Assembly: GCF_000011085.1 (NCBI RefSeq)
Contig: NC_006396.1
Coordinates: forward strand, 2,542,001-2,606,000
DNA length: 64,000 bases
Direction: 5' to 3'
Origin: Haloarcula marismortui ATCC 43049
Lineage (GTDB): Archaea > Halobacteriota > Halobacteria > Halobacteriales > Haloarculaceae
The number at the start of each line of letters is the position of its first letter. The stretch's first letter is position 1. The position numbers and the translations under genes were made by a program. The notes under the pieces are model-generated. The model searched no databases. It was not told the DNA's origin and saw nothing but the letters and a program-made list of their open reading frames with translations. Below are positions 52,021 to 60,610 of the stretch, one piece after another.

Positions 52021-52051
52021 CGCTGCTGACAGCGACAGTTGACCGCTGCTG

Positions 52052-54895
52052 TTATTCGATCCGGTCCTGCAAGTCCGCGAGCGCGTTCATCGCCTCTATC
52101 GGCGTCATCGTCGCGACATCAAGCGACGCTAACTGCTGTGCCACTGACTCCGGCAATTCATCCTCGGCGGCGGCTCCATTCGTCTGAAATACCTCCTGCG
52201 CGTGGTCATCCGATGTCGCCTCACCGGCCGGGGCCGACGCTGCTCCGTTCTCCGTCGGACCAGTCGTCTCCGTGGCGGTTGAATCCGTCTCGGAGTCAGC
52301 TCTTGTCCCCGGTCTAGGTTCGCTCGCCACCTCCGTCTCTCTCGTCGCTTCGACGCCCGTATCGGCCGTCTCGGCATCCGCCAGAAGGTCCCGCGACCGC
52401 TCGACAACGGAGTCGGGGACGCCGGCCATGCTCGCCACCTCGACACCGTAGGAGGCCGCCGCGGGACCGGGCGCGAGTTCGTGGTCGAAGCGAACGTCGC
52501 CGTCCTCGCGGCTGGTCTCGAAGTGGCGGTTGGTTGCGCCGGACAGCGCCGCGGCGACGGCGGTCAGGTCGTGATGATGGGTCGCAAACAGCGTGTACGC
52601 GCCGACCTCGTCGTGGAGATACTCGGTCACGGCGCGGGCGATAGCAAGCCCGTCGGCCGTCGACGTGCCGCGGCCGACCTCGTCCAGCAGGACCAGCGAG
52701 TTTTCCGTCGCCGCGTCCAGAATCGTCGCCAGTTCGGTCATCTCGATCATGAACGTCGAGCGGCCGCCGGCGATGTCGTCGCTGGCCCCAACGCGGGTGA
52801 ACACGCGGTCGAGAATCGGGAGGTCGGCCGCTTTCGCAGGGACGAAACTGCCCGACTGTGCGAGCAGGCAAATCAATGCGACCTGCCGCATATACGTCGA
52901 CTTCCCGCTCATGTTCGGCCCCGTGACGACGGCGAGGAAGGGCTGTATATCGTCCGCGGTGACACCGTCGTCGCTTCCGTCTCTGCTCGCTGGGACTGGC
53001 CCGCTCCCCAGATGCGTATCGTTAGGGATGAAGGCATCCTCGGTCCGCTCGACGACCGGATGGCGGCCGGCGGTGACGTCAATGCCGTCGCTGCCGACGG
53101 TGGGTCGGCAGTAGTCGTACTGCGCCGCAACCTCGGCGAACGAAACCAGCACGTCCAGTCGGGCGAGGCGGTCGGCAAGCGCCTGCACGCGCTCGGCCTC
53201 GTCGGCCACCTCGTCCCGGACTGCACAGAACAGGTCGTACTCCAGGTCGTCGGCCGCGCTCTCGGCCCGTAGAATCTCGTCCTCGCGCTCTTTGAGCGCT
53301 GGCGTGTAGTAGCGCTCGCTGTTTTTCAGCGTCTGGCGTCGCTGGTAGTCCTCGGGGACAGCATCGAGGTTGGCGTTTGTCACCTCGATGTAGTAGCCGT
53401 GGACGGAGGTATGCCCGACCTTCAGCGAGTCAATGCCGGTGCGCTCGCGCTCGCTCGCTTCCAGTTCGTCGATCCATTCCTTGCCGGACTGCTCGGTCGA
53501 GCGCAGTCGGTCCAGTTCCTCGTCGTAGCCTTCGCGAATGACGCCGCCCTCGGTCACCTGCTGTGGCGGGTCCGGGCGAATCGCCGCCTCAATTTCCTCG
53601 CGGGTCTCGGCCAGCGGGTCCAGCGTCGCGTGCAGGTCCGCGAGCAGGCGGGCATCGGCGTCGGCGAGGTGGTCACGGATATCCGGCACGACCGACAGCG
53701 TGGCGGCCAGCGACCGGAGGTCACGGGCGTTTGCCCGGCCCCGAGAGACTCGCGAGATGAGGCGTTCGAGGTCGTACACCTCTGCCAGAAGGGCAGATAG
53801 CTCCTCTCTGGTGGCGGGGTCGCGCTGGAGTTCCGCGACCGCGCCGTGGCGGGCCTCAATGCGGTCAGCGTCGAGTAGTGGCCGGCGGAGCCAGTCGGTC
53901 AGCTTCCGCCGCCCCAGCGCACACGCCGTTTCATCGACTGTATCGACCAGCGTGCGGTTCTCGTGGCCCCGGACTGAGCGCCGCTTGAACAGTTCGAGGC
54001 TCTCGACAGCCACGGCGTCAAGTAGCATATACTCCCGCGGGTCGTACCGCGTGAGGTGATTGAGGTAGTCGAGCGTGCCGGCGGGGTCCACGTCCGGGTC
54101 GACCGGTTCGCCGTCGGGGCCGACTGCCCCGCTGCTGCCCCGAGTGTACTCTGCGTAGGCCAGCAGGCCGCCGCAGGCCCGGATCTCCGCGCCGCCGGCG
54201 AGCAGGCGCTCCGGTGGGCCGAAGTACTGCCCCACGCGGTCCTCGGCGCGGTCCTGGGCGAAGGCGTCCGCGTCGTAGCGCGTCACCAGACAGGCCGGCC
54301 CGAAGACGGCGTCCCGGTCCACGTCGACGTCCGGCCCGACGATGGCTTCGGCGGGGCCGAACCGGCTGAGTTCGTCGGCAACGGCGCTTTCCGAGCCGAC
54401 ACTGGTCGCGTAGCAGTCGCCGGTCGAGATATCCAGTAGCGCCAGCCCGTATCGCTCGCCCGCGGTCAGAGCCGCGACATAGTTGTTGTCTGCCCCGCCC
54501 AGCAGTTCGCTCTCAGTGAGCGTGCCGGGGGTGACGATTCGCGTCACCGCGCGTTCGACCACGCCGCTGACCTCGTCGGGGTCCTCGACCTGGTCGGCGA
54601 TGGCGACCCGATAGCCCGCGTCCAGCAGCGTCTCGACGTAGGATTCGGCGTTGTCAATTGGGATGCCGGCCATCGGGTACTCACCGGTCGAATCTTCGCG
54701 CTGAGTCAGCGTGATCTCACACAGCCGGGCGACCCGTTTCGCGGCCGCACAGAAGGCCTCGTAGAAGTCCCCGACCTGAAAGAGGACCAAGGCGTCGTCG
54801 TACTGCCGGCACAGCTCGTAGTACTGTGCCATCATCGGCGTCAGGTCCTCTTCGAGCTCGGCCATCTGCTCGGGCGGGCCAAGCGCAGCGTCCAT
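52052..54895 (-). CDS. mutS: MutS mismatch-recognition ATPase
   Basis: 947 residues. Mismatch-binding domain ([20 protein letters not shown] contains the Phe-x-Glu-type wedge as FYEAFCAAA), connector, lever/clamp and the ATPase, with Walker [11 protein letters not shown] near residue 655-664 and Walker B ...[12 protein letters not shown]. An acid-, Thr- and Glu-rich low-complexity linker (about 850-910) is inserted before the last helical region [22 protein letters not shown] 54895 ([11 protein letters not shown]) matches family starts; ATG 54946 is a possible leaderless alternative (26 bases after the shared AT box). No mutL is near. Confidence 0.95.
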   Translation of the reverse strand: MDAALGPPEQMAELEEDLTPMMAQYYELCRQYDDALVLFQVGDFYEAFCAAAKRVARLCEITLTQREDSTGEYPMAGIPIDNAESYVETLLDAGYRVAIADQVEDPDEVSGVVERAVTRIVTPGTLTESELLGGADNNYVAALTAGERYGLALLDISTGDCYATSVGSESAVADELSRFGPAEAIVGPDVDVDRDAVFGPACLVTRYDADAFAQDRAEDRVGQYFGPPERLLAGGAEIRACGGLLAYAEYTRGSSGAVGPDGEPVDPDVDPAGTLDYLNHLTRYDPREYMLLDAVAVESLELFKRRSVRGHENRTLVDTVDETACALGRRKLTDWLRRPLLDADRIEARHGAVAELQRDPATREELSALLAEVYDLERLISRVSRGRANARDLRSLAATLSVVPDIRDHLADADARLLADLHATLDPLAETREEIEAAIRPDPPQQVTEGGVIREGYDEELDRLRSTEQSGKEWIDELEASERERTGIDSLKVGHTSVHGYYIEVTNANLDAVPEDYQRRQTLKNSERYYTPALKEREDEILRAESAADDLEYDLFCAVRDEVADEAERVQALADRLARLDVLVSFAEVAAQYDYCRPTVGSDGIDVTAGRHPVVERTEDAFIPNDTHLGSGPVPASRDGSDDGVTADDIQPFLAVVTGPNMSGKSTYMRQVALICLLAQSGSFVPAKAADLPILDRVFTRVGASDDIAGGRSTFMIEMTELATILDAATENSLVLLDEVGRGTSTADGLAIARAVTEYLHDEVGAYTLFATHHHDLTAVAAALSGATNRHFETSREDGDVRFDHELAPGPAAASYGVEVASMAGVPDSVVERSRDLLADAETADTGVEATRETEVASEPRPGTRADSETDSTATETTGPTENGAASAPAGEATSDDHAQEVFQTNGAAAEDELPESVAQQLASLDVATMTPIEAMNALADLQDRIE

Positions 54896-54968
54896 ATCGA
54901 TGGGCAACAGCCGACACCTGATAGGCGCTCCGCTCTCTCCCGCCATGTGTGGTGTCGACCGGCCACTG

Positions 54969-54976
54969 ATTTTTAT
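54969..54976. promoter_or_regulatory. Shared bidirectional TATA-like element
   Basis: ATTTTTAT (plus strand) lies about 28 bases before the plus-strand ATG 55000 and about 28 bases before a minus-strand ATG at 54946 that could start MutS; only one AT-rich box exists in this 100-bp divergent region. Confidence 0.5.
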
Positions 54977-54999
54977 GCCACCGGAGAGACGTAGCCTGT

Positions 55000-55389
55000 A
55001 TGTCACGTCGCGCCAACTACGCGCTCTGTGAGTTCCAGCAGCACCTCGGTCCGGCGGCGGACTCGCTCGACGTTCCCTGGGCTGAATACACCGGGAATTC
55101 GACTGATCCGGTTTCCTTCAACATCCCCACCTCATCGTCGGCGGACCCGTACGTCGAGATGCAGGTGTTCGACGTCGAGGATTTCAACCACGAAATCGTG
55201 GTCAACGGCGAACCGCTGTCAGGGTTCGATATCGCGCCCGACGAGGGGTGGCAGCTCTGGATGGATACGATTGCGCCCGAGCGACTCCACCTCGGCGAGA
55301 ACACGATTCAGTTCCGGCGGAACACCGACTCGAAGGACGCTTTCGTCGTCGGGTCGGTTACGGTCCACTGGACTGAGCCCGTCGAATGA
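55000..55389 (+). CDS. Small haloarchaeal beta-rich protein, DUF7383-like
   Basis: 129 residues starting [20 protein letters not shown]. Composition is beta-rich (for example [10 protein letters not shown]) with [20 protein letters not shown], resembling a small haloarchaeal family that I recall as DUF7383. It looks like a galactose-binding or jelly-roll type domain. Start at ATG 55000, 24-28 bases after ATTTTTAT. Role unknown. Confidence 0.65.
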   Translation: MSRRANYALCEFQQHLGPAADSLDVPWAEYTGNSTDPVSFNIPTSSSADPYVEMQVFDVEDFNHEIVVNGEPLSGFDIAPDEGWQLWMDTIAPERLHLGENTIQFRRNTDSKDAFVVGSVTVHWTEPVE

Positions 55390-55496
55390 ATATATAAACA
55401 GATCGACGCTGTTCTGGTGAGGCGTGCCAACAGCTACCACTACTAACGGCTAGTGCCCCTTCTGTCGGGTGATTTCACCTGTTCTGGCCTGGGCAA

Positions 55497-55507
55497 CCGG
55501 TGACCGG
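55497..55507. promoter_or_regulatory. Palindrome upstream of second thermosome gene
   Basis: CCGGT-G-ACCGG, 21 bp upstream of the TATA box at 55529-55538. Shares CGGTSACCG with the palindrome at 22117-22127, but the spacing differs (21 vs 2 bp). Confidence 0.35.
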
Positions 55508-55528
55508 CGAGCGCCCTATAACCCCTAC

Positions 55529-55538
55529 TTTTATATAG
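55529..55538 (+). promoter_or_regulatory. TATA box of second thermosome gene
   Basis: TTTTATATAG, 25 bases before the ATG 55564, equal in spacing and sequence to the box at 22105-22114. Between box and ATG 20 of 25 bases are identical in the two genes. Confidence 0.75.
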
Positions 55539-55563
55539 AACCACATGCAATCTTCGCTTGATT

Positions 55564-57243
55564 ATGAGCCAACGCCAGATGCAGGGCCAGCCGATGATCA
55601 TCCTGGGAGAGGACTCCCAGCGGATGAAGGACAAGTCTGCACAGGAACACAACATCTCGGCCGCTCGCGCGGTCGCCGAGTCAGTACGCTCGACGCTCGG
55701 CCCGAAGGGGATGGACAAGATGCTCGTCTCCTCGATGGGTGACGTCACCGTCACGAACGACGGCGTCACCATCCTCTCGGAGATGGACATCGACAACCCG
55801 ACAGCCTCGATGATTGTCGAGGTTGCCGAGACACAGGAAGACGAGGCTGGTGACGGCACCACCTCCGCCGTCGCCATCGCAGGCGAACTCCTCAAGAACG
55901 CCGAGGACCTCCTCGAACAGGACATTCACCCGACGGCGATCATCAAAGGGTTCAACATGGCCGCCACGCAGGCCAAGGACGAACTCGACGACATCGCTAC
56001 GGAAGTCGACCCCGACGACGAGGAACTGCTGAAGAAGGTCGCCGAAACCTCGATGACGGGCAAGGGCGCGGAGCTCAACAAGGAGCTACTCGCCCAGATC
56101 ATCGTCGACGCGGTCAACGCCGTGACCGTCGAGGCCGAGGACGGCTCCGTCATTGCCGACCTTGAGTACCTCAACATCGAGACCCAGACCGGCAGCTCCG
56201 CCGGCAACTCCGAGCTCCTCGAAGGCGCGGTCATCGACAAGGACCCGGTCCACGAAGAGATGGCAACCGAGGCAGAGGACGCCGACGTCCTCCTCGTCGA
56301 CACGGCCATCGAACTCGACGAGACCGAAGTCGACGCGCAGCTCTCTGTCGACGACCCGAGCCAGCTCCAGAACTTCCTCGACAAGGAAGAAGAGCAGCTC
56401 AAGCAGATGGTCGACCAGATCGCCGACACCGGCGCTGATGTCGTCTTCTGCCAGAAGGGCATCGACGACATGGCCCAGCACTACCTCGCCGAGAAGGGTA
56501 TTCTGGCCGTCCGCCGCGCCAAGAAGTCCGACATCGAGTTCCTCAAAGAGGTTCTGGGTGCCCGCATCGTCTCCGATCTCGACTCCGCGAGCGCGGAAGA
56601 CCTGGGTCACGGCTCTGTCACCCGCGACGACGCCGAAGGCCTGTTCTACGTCGAGGGCAGCGGCGACGGAGCCCACGGCGTCACGCTCCTGCTCCGTGGT
56701 TCGACCGACCACGTCGTCGACGAACTCGAACGCGGCGTCACGGACGCGCTCGATGTCGTCGCGTCCACGGTTGCCAACGGCAGCGTCCTCGGTGGCGGCG
56801 GCGCACCTGAAGTCGAAGTCGCCCGCCGGCTCCGCGACTACGCCGACAGCGTCGAAGGCCGCGAACAGCTCGCTATCGAGTCCTTCGCCGACGCGCTGGA
56901 GATCATCCCGCGCACCCTCGCCGAGAACGCTGGTCTCGACAGCATCGACACGCTCGTCGACCTGCGCGCCGCCCACGAGGACGGCGATGTCAGCGCCGGC
57001 CTGAACGTCTTCTCCGGTGACGTCGAGAACACGCTCGACACCGGCGTCGTCGAGCCAGCCCACGCCAAGCGACAGGCGATTTCCTCGGCTGCAGAGGCCG
57101 CGAACCTGGTCCTCAAGATCGATGACATCATCGCTGCCGGCGAGCTTTCGACCTCCGGCGGCGACGAAGGCGGCCCCGGCGGCCCCGGTGGCGCCCCTGG
57201 CGGCATGGGCGGCATGGGTGGCGGCATGGGCGGCATGATGTAG
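55564..57243 (+). CDS. ths: Thermosome (group II chaperonin) subunit
   Basis: 559 residues starting [20 protein letters not shown]. Contains [21 protein letters not shown] and GDGTTSAVA motifs of group II chaperonins, and a Gly/Met C-terminal repeat ending GGMGGMM. It should co-assemble with the subunit encoded at 20382-22079. It differs in the apical domain. Promoter identical in structure to the other gene. The 480-bp region after the stop holds several hairpins. Confidence 0.96.
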   Translation: MSQRQMQGQPMIILGEDSQRMKDKSAQEHNISAARAVAESVRSTLGPKGMDKMLVSSMGDVTVTNDGVTILSEMDIDNPTASMIVEVAETQEDEAGDGTTSAVAIAGELLKNAEDLLEQDIHPTAIIKGFNMAATQAKDELDDIATEVDPDDEELLKKVAETSMTGKGAELNKELLAQIIVDAVNAVTVEAEDGSVIADLEYLNIETQTGSSAGNSELLEGAVIDKDPVHEEMATEAEDADVLLVDTAIELDETEVDAQLSVDDPSQLQNFLDKEEEQLKQMVDQIADTGADVVFCQKGIDDMAQHYLAEKGILAVRRAKKSDIEFLKEVLGARIVSDLDSASAEDLGHGSVTRDDAEGLFYVEGSGDGAHGVTLLLRGSTDHVVDELERGVTDALDVVASTVANGSVLGGGGAPEVEVARRLRDYADSVEGREQLAIESFADALEIIPRTLAENAGLDSIDTLVDLRAAHEDGDVSAGLNVFSGDVENTLDTGVVEPAHAKRQAISSAAEAANLVLKIDDIIAAGELSTSGGDEGGPGGPGGAPGGMGGMGGGMGGMM

Positions 57244-57724
57244 GAGACGGGCGGAGCGAAGTCTCCGAACGAGCGAACGGAACGGACGAAGTCCGTGAGC
57301 AAAGCGAGGGGCCGAACGAAGTGAGGGCCCTCGAATAGTGAGTGGCGAAAGCCGCGAACCGCGAGGTTCTGAGCAACGCGAAGAACCTCGTATACGCGAG
57401 CGGGAACGCAGTAACCCGCGAGCACTGTAGCTGACCGGAAGAAGACTTTTCGAACGAACGCCGAAGCAGCCCCGCTGGGTGTGCTTTGACCGCTAACAGA
57501 CTGCCCTGCGGACGATATTCTTGACCGACGACAGTCCAATTCCACACAGCTACGGATAGGTCGTGACACCGCCGATATCGAGACGTGAAACCGGAGAAAC
57601 AGTTAGGTGTGTCTCTGCGAAGTTTCGATTGTCCCGGTCCGTTTGGTGGGACGGACTGGTGACAGCGGGTGGGGGCCTCTCTTCGTTTTAGCGGTCACTC
57701 GACAGTGTCCAGCCGCCGCCCCAA
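57244..57724. other. 480-bp hairpin-rich region after second thermosome gene
   Basis: No gene is visible. From the stop onward: GGAGAC...GTCTCC (57243-57266), CGGAC-GAA-GTCCG (57283-57295), a ~GAGGG...CCCTC arm pair (57306-57332), CGAGGTTCT...AGAACCTCG (57362-57390, 9-bp stem) and GCGGG...CCCGC (57400-57419). The last 240 bp (57485-57724) has no recognised feature. The same type of hairpin cluster follows the other thermosome gene. Confidence 0.6.
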
Positions 57725-58588
57725 TCATTCAGGGCGTGTTGTCCGGTTTCGGTGGCGTCGGTCTTCGAACACCACGTCCGTCGTTCCCAGGTCGCTGTAG
57801 CGGAGAATCTCGGTCACTCGGTAGGTATCCGTTCCGTTGTCGACTGTGTACTGGAGCGCGTAGCTCCGGACGATGCCGTTGGGCGTCACGGTCGCTGAGA
57901 GGGAGACGTTCGTCACACGGTCGACGGGACGAGTGGCAACCGCGCTGCCGTCGGCCGACCCGGTTCCTTTGATGCGATACAACGACACGCCGTACAGTTG
58001 CTTGATGACCTCGTCGCCGGGGCGGATGGATGTGATGTTGGTGGCGGAAAGCAACGCTATGAGACGCCCGTTGAACGTGGGTTCGAAGAACAGTGCAGCC
58101 CGGGGTGAGCGGGGCGGGCCACCGATACCGCGGCTGTCCGCGACTACTTCCGTCGATGTCGACCCGTTGACGGTCGTCCGTCTGAGCGCACGACCGTCCC
58201 GCCAGGTGCTGTGTATCTCACGCGCTGTCACACTCTGTCCGGATATCGTTCGGGTGGCCGTGTACGACTCGTAGCCCGCGCTGATGCTGGCACGGGTCCG
58301 GACGCGCCTGTGCAGGCCGCTGCCGTTCATGACGGTCCTGGTGTGGTGGACTCGATAGGAGGTGTTCGAAAGCCGCCTGACGTGGGCGCGGCCGAGCGCG
58401 GTGGCGTTGACGACGCGGTCGCCGACGACGCCCGGGGCGCGTTGTGCCGCACTCGTTGGTGCGTCTGCAGTCGGGACCGGGGCTGGTGTCACCGTCTCCC
58501 TGGCGGCCGCGTTGTCCCCGAACAGACCGGTACATCCGGCGCTCAGCAGACAGAGACAGACCACAGCAATCGCCACCCCGCGACGCAT
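57725..58588 (-). CDS. Lipoprotein, DUF7537-like
   Basis: 287 residues. MRRGVAIAVVCLCLLSAGC is a lipoprotein signal with lipobox LSAGC, then an Ala/Thr/Pro linker. The mature part shows LGRAHVRRLSNTSYRVHHTR, a pattern of a haloarchaeal lipoprotein family that I recall as DUF7537. ATG 58588 lies 26 bp from TATA-like GGTTATATCG (minus strand, about 58614). The frame to 58786 is unlikely. Role unknown; anchored outside the membrane. Confidence 0.75.
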   Translation of the reverse strand: MRRGVAIAVVCLCLLSAGCTGLFGDNAAARETVTPAPVPTADAPTSAAQRAPGVVGDRVVNATALGRAHVRRLSNTSYRVHHTRTVMNGSGLHRRVRTRASISAGYESYTATRTISGQSVTAREIHSTWRDGRALRRTTVNGSTSTEVVADSRGIGGPPRSPRAALFFEPTFNGRLIALLSATNITSIRPGDEVIKQLYGVSLYRIKGTGSADGSAVATRPVDRVTNVSLSATVTPNGIVRSYALQYTVDNGTDTYRVTEILRYSDLGTTDVVFEDRRHRNRTTRPE

Positions 58589-58635
58589 GTTGGTGACTCG
58601 TTGTGTGGCGATATAACCCCTGTGACGGCGGAGGG

Positions 58636-58643
58636 CTAAATAT
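58636..58643 (+). promoter_or_regulatory. TATA box of ornithine cyclodeaminase family gene
   Basis: CTAAATAT, about 25 bases before the ATG at 58665, consistent with a leaderless transcript. Confidence 0.5.
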
Positions 58644-58664
58644 CGTTGAGTGTCAACATACTGT

Positions 58665-59660
58665 ATGCAGACGCTGCTTCTCGGCGCGGACGCGGTTGAG
58701 GACCACGCGACGATGCCGGCAGTCATCGACGCGGTTGCCGCGGCCTTCGCCGCCGATGCCAGGGAGAACACCATCATGCCGGCCAAGTCCTACATCGACC
58801 TGCCGCAGTACAACGGCGACTTCCGGTCGATGCCGGCCTACGTCAACGCTGAAACGTGGGACGCCGCCGCGGTCAAGTGGGTCAACGTCCATCTGGACAA
58901 CCCCCGCGACCACGACTTGCCGACCGTCCTCGGGACGCTCATCTACTCGGACCCCGAGACGGCGTTCCCACTGGCCGTGATGGACGGTACAGTCCTGACG
59001 CGCCTGCGGACCGGGGCGGCGGCCGCCGTCGCCACCGACCACCTCGCTGTCGCCGACGCGGACTCCCTTGGTCTGGTCGGGGCCGGCACGCAGGCGTACA
59101 CGCAACTGGACGCTATTTCGGCGGTCCGGAACATCGAGACGGTGGTCGTCGCCGACCGGGACACGGAGAAACAGCAGGCGTTCGTCGACACGTTCACCGA
59201 CCGGTTCGACGTGCGGGCGGGCAGCATTGAGGACGCCGCCGGCTGTGATGTGCTGTCGACGATTACGCCCGTCGAGTCGCCTATCGTCGACCGGAAGTGG
59301 CTCGGCGAGCGCACACACGTCAACGCCATCGGGGCCGACGCCGCCGGCAAGCAGGAACACAGCGAACGCACGCTCCTCGACGCGAAACTCGTCATCGACA
59401 ACTACGAGCAGTGTACCCACTCCGGTGAAATCAACGTCCCGTGGGGCGAGGGTACCCTGACCGATACCGACCTCCACGGGGAACTCGGCGACATCGTCGC
59501 GGGCACGCTCTCGGGGCGGACAGACGACGACGGAATCACGCTTTTTGACTCGACGGGGCTGGCTATCCAGGACGTCGCGGCCGCACACGTCGTCTATGAG
59601 AACGCGAGCGACGATGGCGACGGAACGGCGTTCTCACTCGTCGACACCGAGACCTCCTGA
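58665..59660 (+). CDS. Ornithine cyclodeaminase/mu-crystallin family (alanine dehydrogenase-like)
   Basis: 331 residues. N-terminal MQTLLLGADAVEDHATMPAV, then MPAKSYIDL, a conserved KWVNVHLDNP and LTRLRTGAAAAVATDHLA (substrate Lys/Arg), with NAD-binding GLVGAGTQAYTQ. Family members include ornithine cyclodeaminase, archaeal alanine dehydrogenase and imine reductases; alanine dehydrogenase is plausible in archaea. ATG 58665 has a good leaderless promoter. The open frame 5 codons longer is not needed. Confidence 0.9.
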   Translation: MQTLLLGADAVEDHATMPAVIDAVAAAFAADARENTIMPAKSYIDLPQYNGDFRSMPAYVNAETWDAAAVKWVNVHLDNPRDHDLPTVLGTLIYSDPETAFPLAVMDGTVLTRLRTGAAAAVATDHLAVADADSLGLVGAGTQAYTQLDAISAVRNIETVVVADRDTEKQQAFVDTFTDRFDVRAGSIEDAAGCDVLSTITPVESPIVDRKWLGERTHVNAIGADAAGKQEHSERTLLDAKLVIDNYEQCTHSGEINVPWGEGTLTDTDLHGELGDIVAGTLSGRTDDDGITLFDSTGLAIQDVAAAHVVYENASDDGDGTAFSLVDTETS

Positions 59661-59882
59661 TTACGGCGAAGGCGTGAGCATGTCGGTCACTTTTGAGATG
59701 CCCCAGACGATGACGATAAACGGCAGGAGCGGCATCAATAGGACGAGCAGGCCGAGGAACACTCCCCAACCGAACACGTCCATCCCTTCGTCGCGGTGGG
59801 GCCGCGACCCTGGCGTGACCGATCGGAGCGGTGCCGGCAGTCGTCCGCTGTCTTCCGTCTCGTCGTCAGGTGATGCTGCCAT
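59661..59882 (-). CDS. Small single-span membrane protein (DUF7535-like)
   Basis: 73 residues. An N-terminal acid/Ser-rich stretch (MAASPDDETEDSGRLPAPLR) leads into one hydrophobic hairpin (VFGWGVFLGLLVLLMPLLPF). Resembles small haloarchaeal membrane proteins, which I recall as DUF7535. Stop codon abuts the OCD-family stop on the other strand. Role unknown. Confidence 0.6.
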   Translation of the reverse strand: MAASPDDETEDSGRLPAPLRSVTPGSRPHRDEGMDVFGWGVFLGLLVLLMPLLPFIVIVWGISKVTDMLTPSP

Positions 59883-59925
59883 ACTGTCTCTTTCGCTGAA
59901 ACGTGTATAAGCCTAGGCCCGGCGG

Positions 59926-60093
59926 CTACATGGCACCGGCGACGCCGCTGCCGATGGCAGCCCCGCAGTTGTCACAGGCGACGAGGTAGAACCGTTTCGA
60001 GGCCGTAAAGAAGCCCGTCGTCGACTCCATGTCGAGGAACTCCACGTCGTCCGGGTCGGCCATCTCCGCTTCGCATTCCGGGCAGTGCACCAT
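59926..60093 (-). CDS. Twin zinc-ribbon microprotein A (55 aa)
   Basis: 55 residues: MVHCPECEAEMADPDDVEFL then a CDNCG and the ending GSGVAGAM. The two CxxC pairs (CPEC, CDNC) form a zinc ribbon. It follows and overlaps the stop of its paralogue at 60093 by one base (TGATG), so they are co-translated. The two share 27 or more identical positions, including MVHCP, TTGF, ASKRFY and GSGVAGA. Too short for default annotation. Role unknown. Confidence 0.75.
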   Translation of the reverse strand: MVHCPECEAEMADPDDVEFLDMESTTGFFTASKRFYLVACDNCGAAIGSGVAGAM

Positions 60094-60278
60094 CAGGCTG
60101 CACCTCCGTTGGACTTTGCGCCGGCGACGCCGCTACCGATAGTAACGCCACAGGCCGCGCAGTTGGCAGTGTAGAAGCGCTTGGAGGCTTTGATAAACCC
60201 GGTGGTCGCGTCCACTTCGACGAACTCGATGTCGTCGGCCGTTTCGAGCGAGGTCTCACAATCAGGGCAGTGTACCAT
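60093..60278 (-). CDS. Twin zinc-ribbon microprotein B (61 aa)
   Basis: 61 residues: MVHCPDCETSLETADDIEFV then CAACG and GSGVAGAKSNGGAA. Paralogue of the gene directly downstream (59926-60093). CxxC pairs form a zinc ribbon. The frame extends upstream to 60572 but lacks typical composition and start. The AT-rich GATTTTTG near 60310 (minus strand) is a possible TATA element. Tandem duplication with a TGATG overlap implies both are expressed together. Confidence 0.75.
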   Translation of the reverse strand: MVHCPDCETSLETADDIEFVEVDATTGFIKASKRFYTANCAACGVTIGSGVAGAKSNGGAA

Positions 60279-60610
60279 ACATTCCTGACACCTGCCGAGT
60301 CCGGCAAAAATCTTGTGTGGGTAGCAGCGCTTCCGGTCGGCGTGCTGGCGACGATATCTGCTCGACACGCGGCACATCGGCGTATCGCTGACGCCGTTAC
60401 AGAGACCGGTCGCCACTATCGATAATATCTGCGTACACCGCTCATGCCGACTCGAACGCTCTCGTTTCGTCTGGCCTGACCGGAACTGGCTGAAGCTGGA
60501 GCGTTCAGCACAGTTCCTGAACTGATTTGCCTGAACAGCCTTTGCACGTCGAAACGCCCGAAACAGTGACAATCTCCCGCATGCAATGATCTGCCCACCG
60601 GGAACGCACC
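60279..60610. other. 332-bp intergenic region
   Basis: No gene or RNA is recognisable between the twin zinc-ribbon genes and the divergent histidine kinase. It has a TATA-like patch for the minus gene near 60310; the remainder is unremarkable. Confidence 0.5.

Noticed and set aside
52481..53272. Open frame on the plus strand within mutS
   Set aside because: Mirror of the MutS ATPase domain; no independent motif.
57244..57430. Possible CRISPR array or tRNA cluster
   Set aside because: The repeated units are short inverted stems with variable spacing, not direct repeats with uniform spacers, and no tRNA TPsiC-loop motif is present.
60279..60572. N-terminal extension of zinc-ribbon microprotein B
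   Set aside because: The extra ~98 residues are basic and low in acid, unlike haloarchaeal proteins; the conserved region begins at MVHCPDC.
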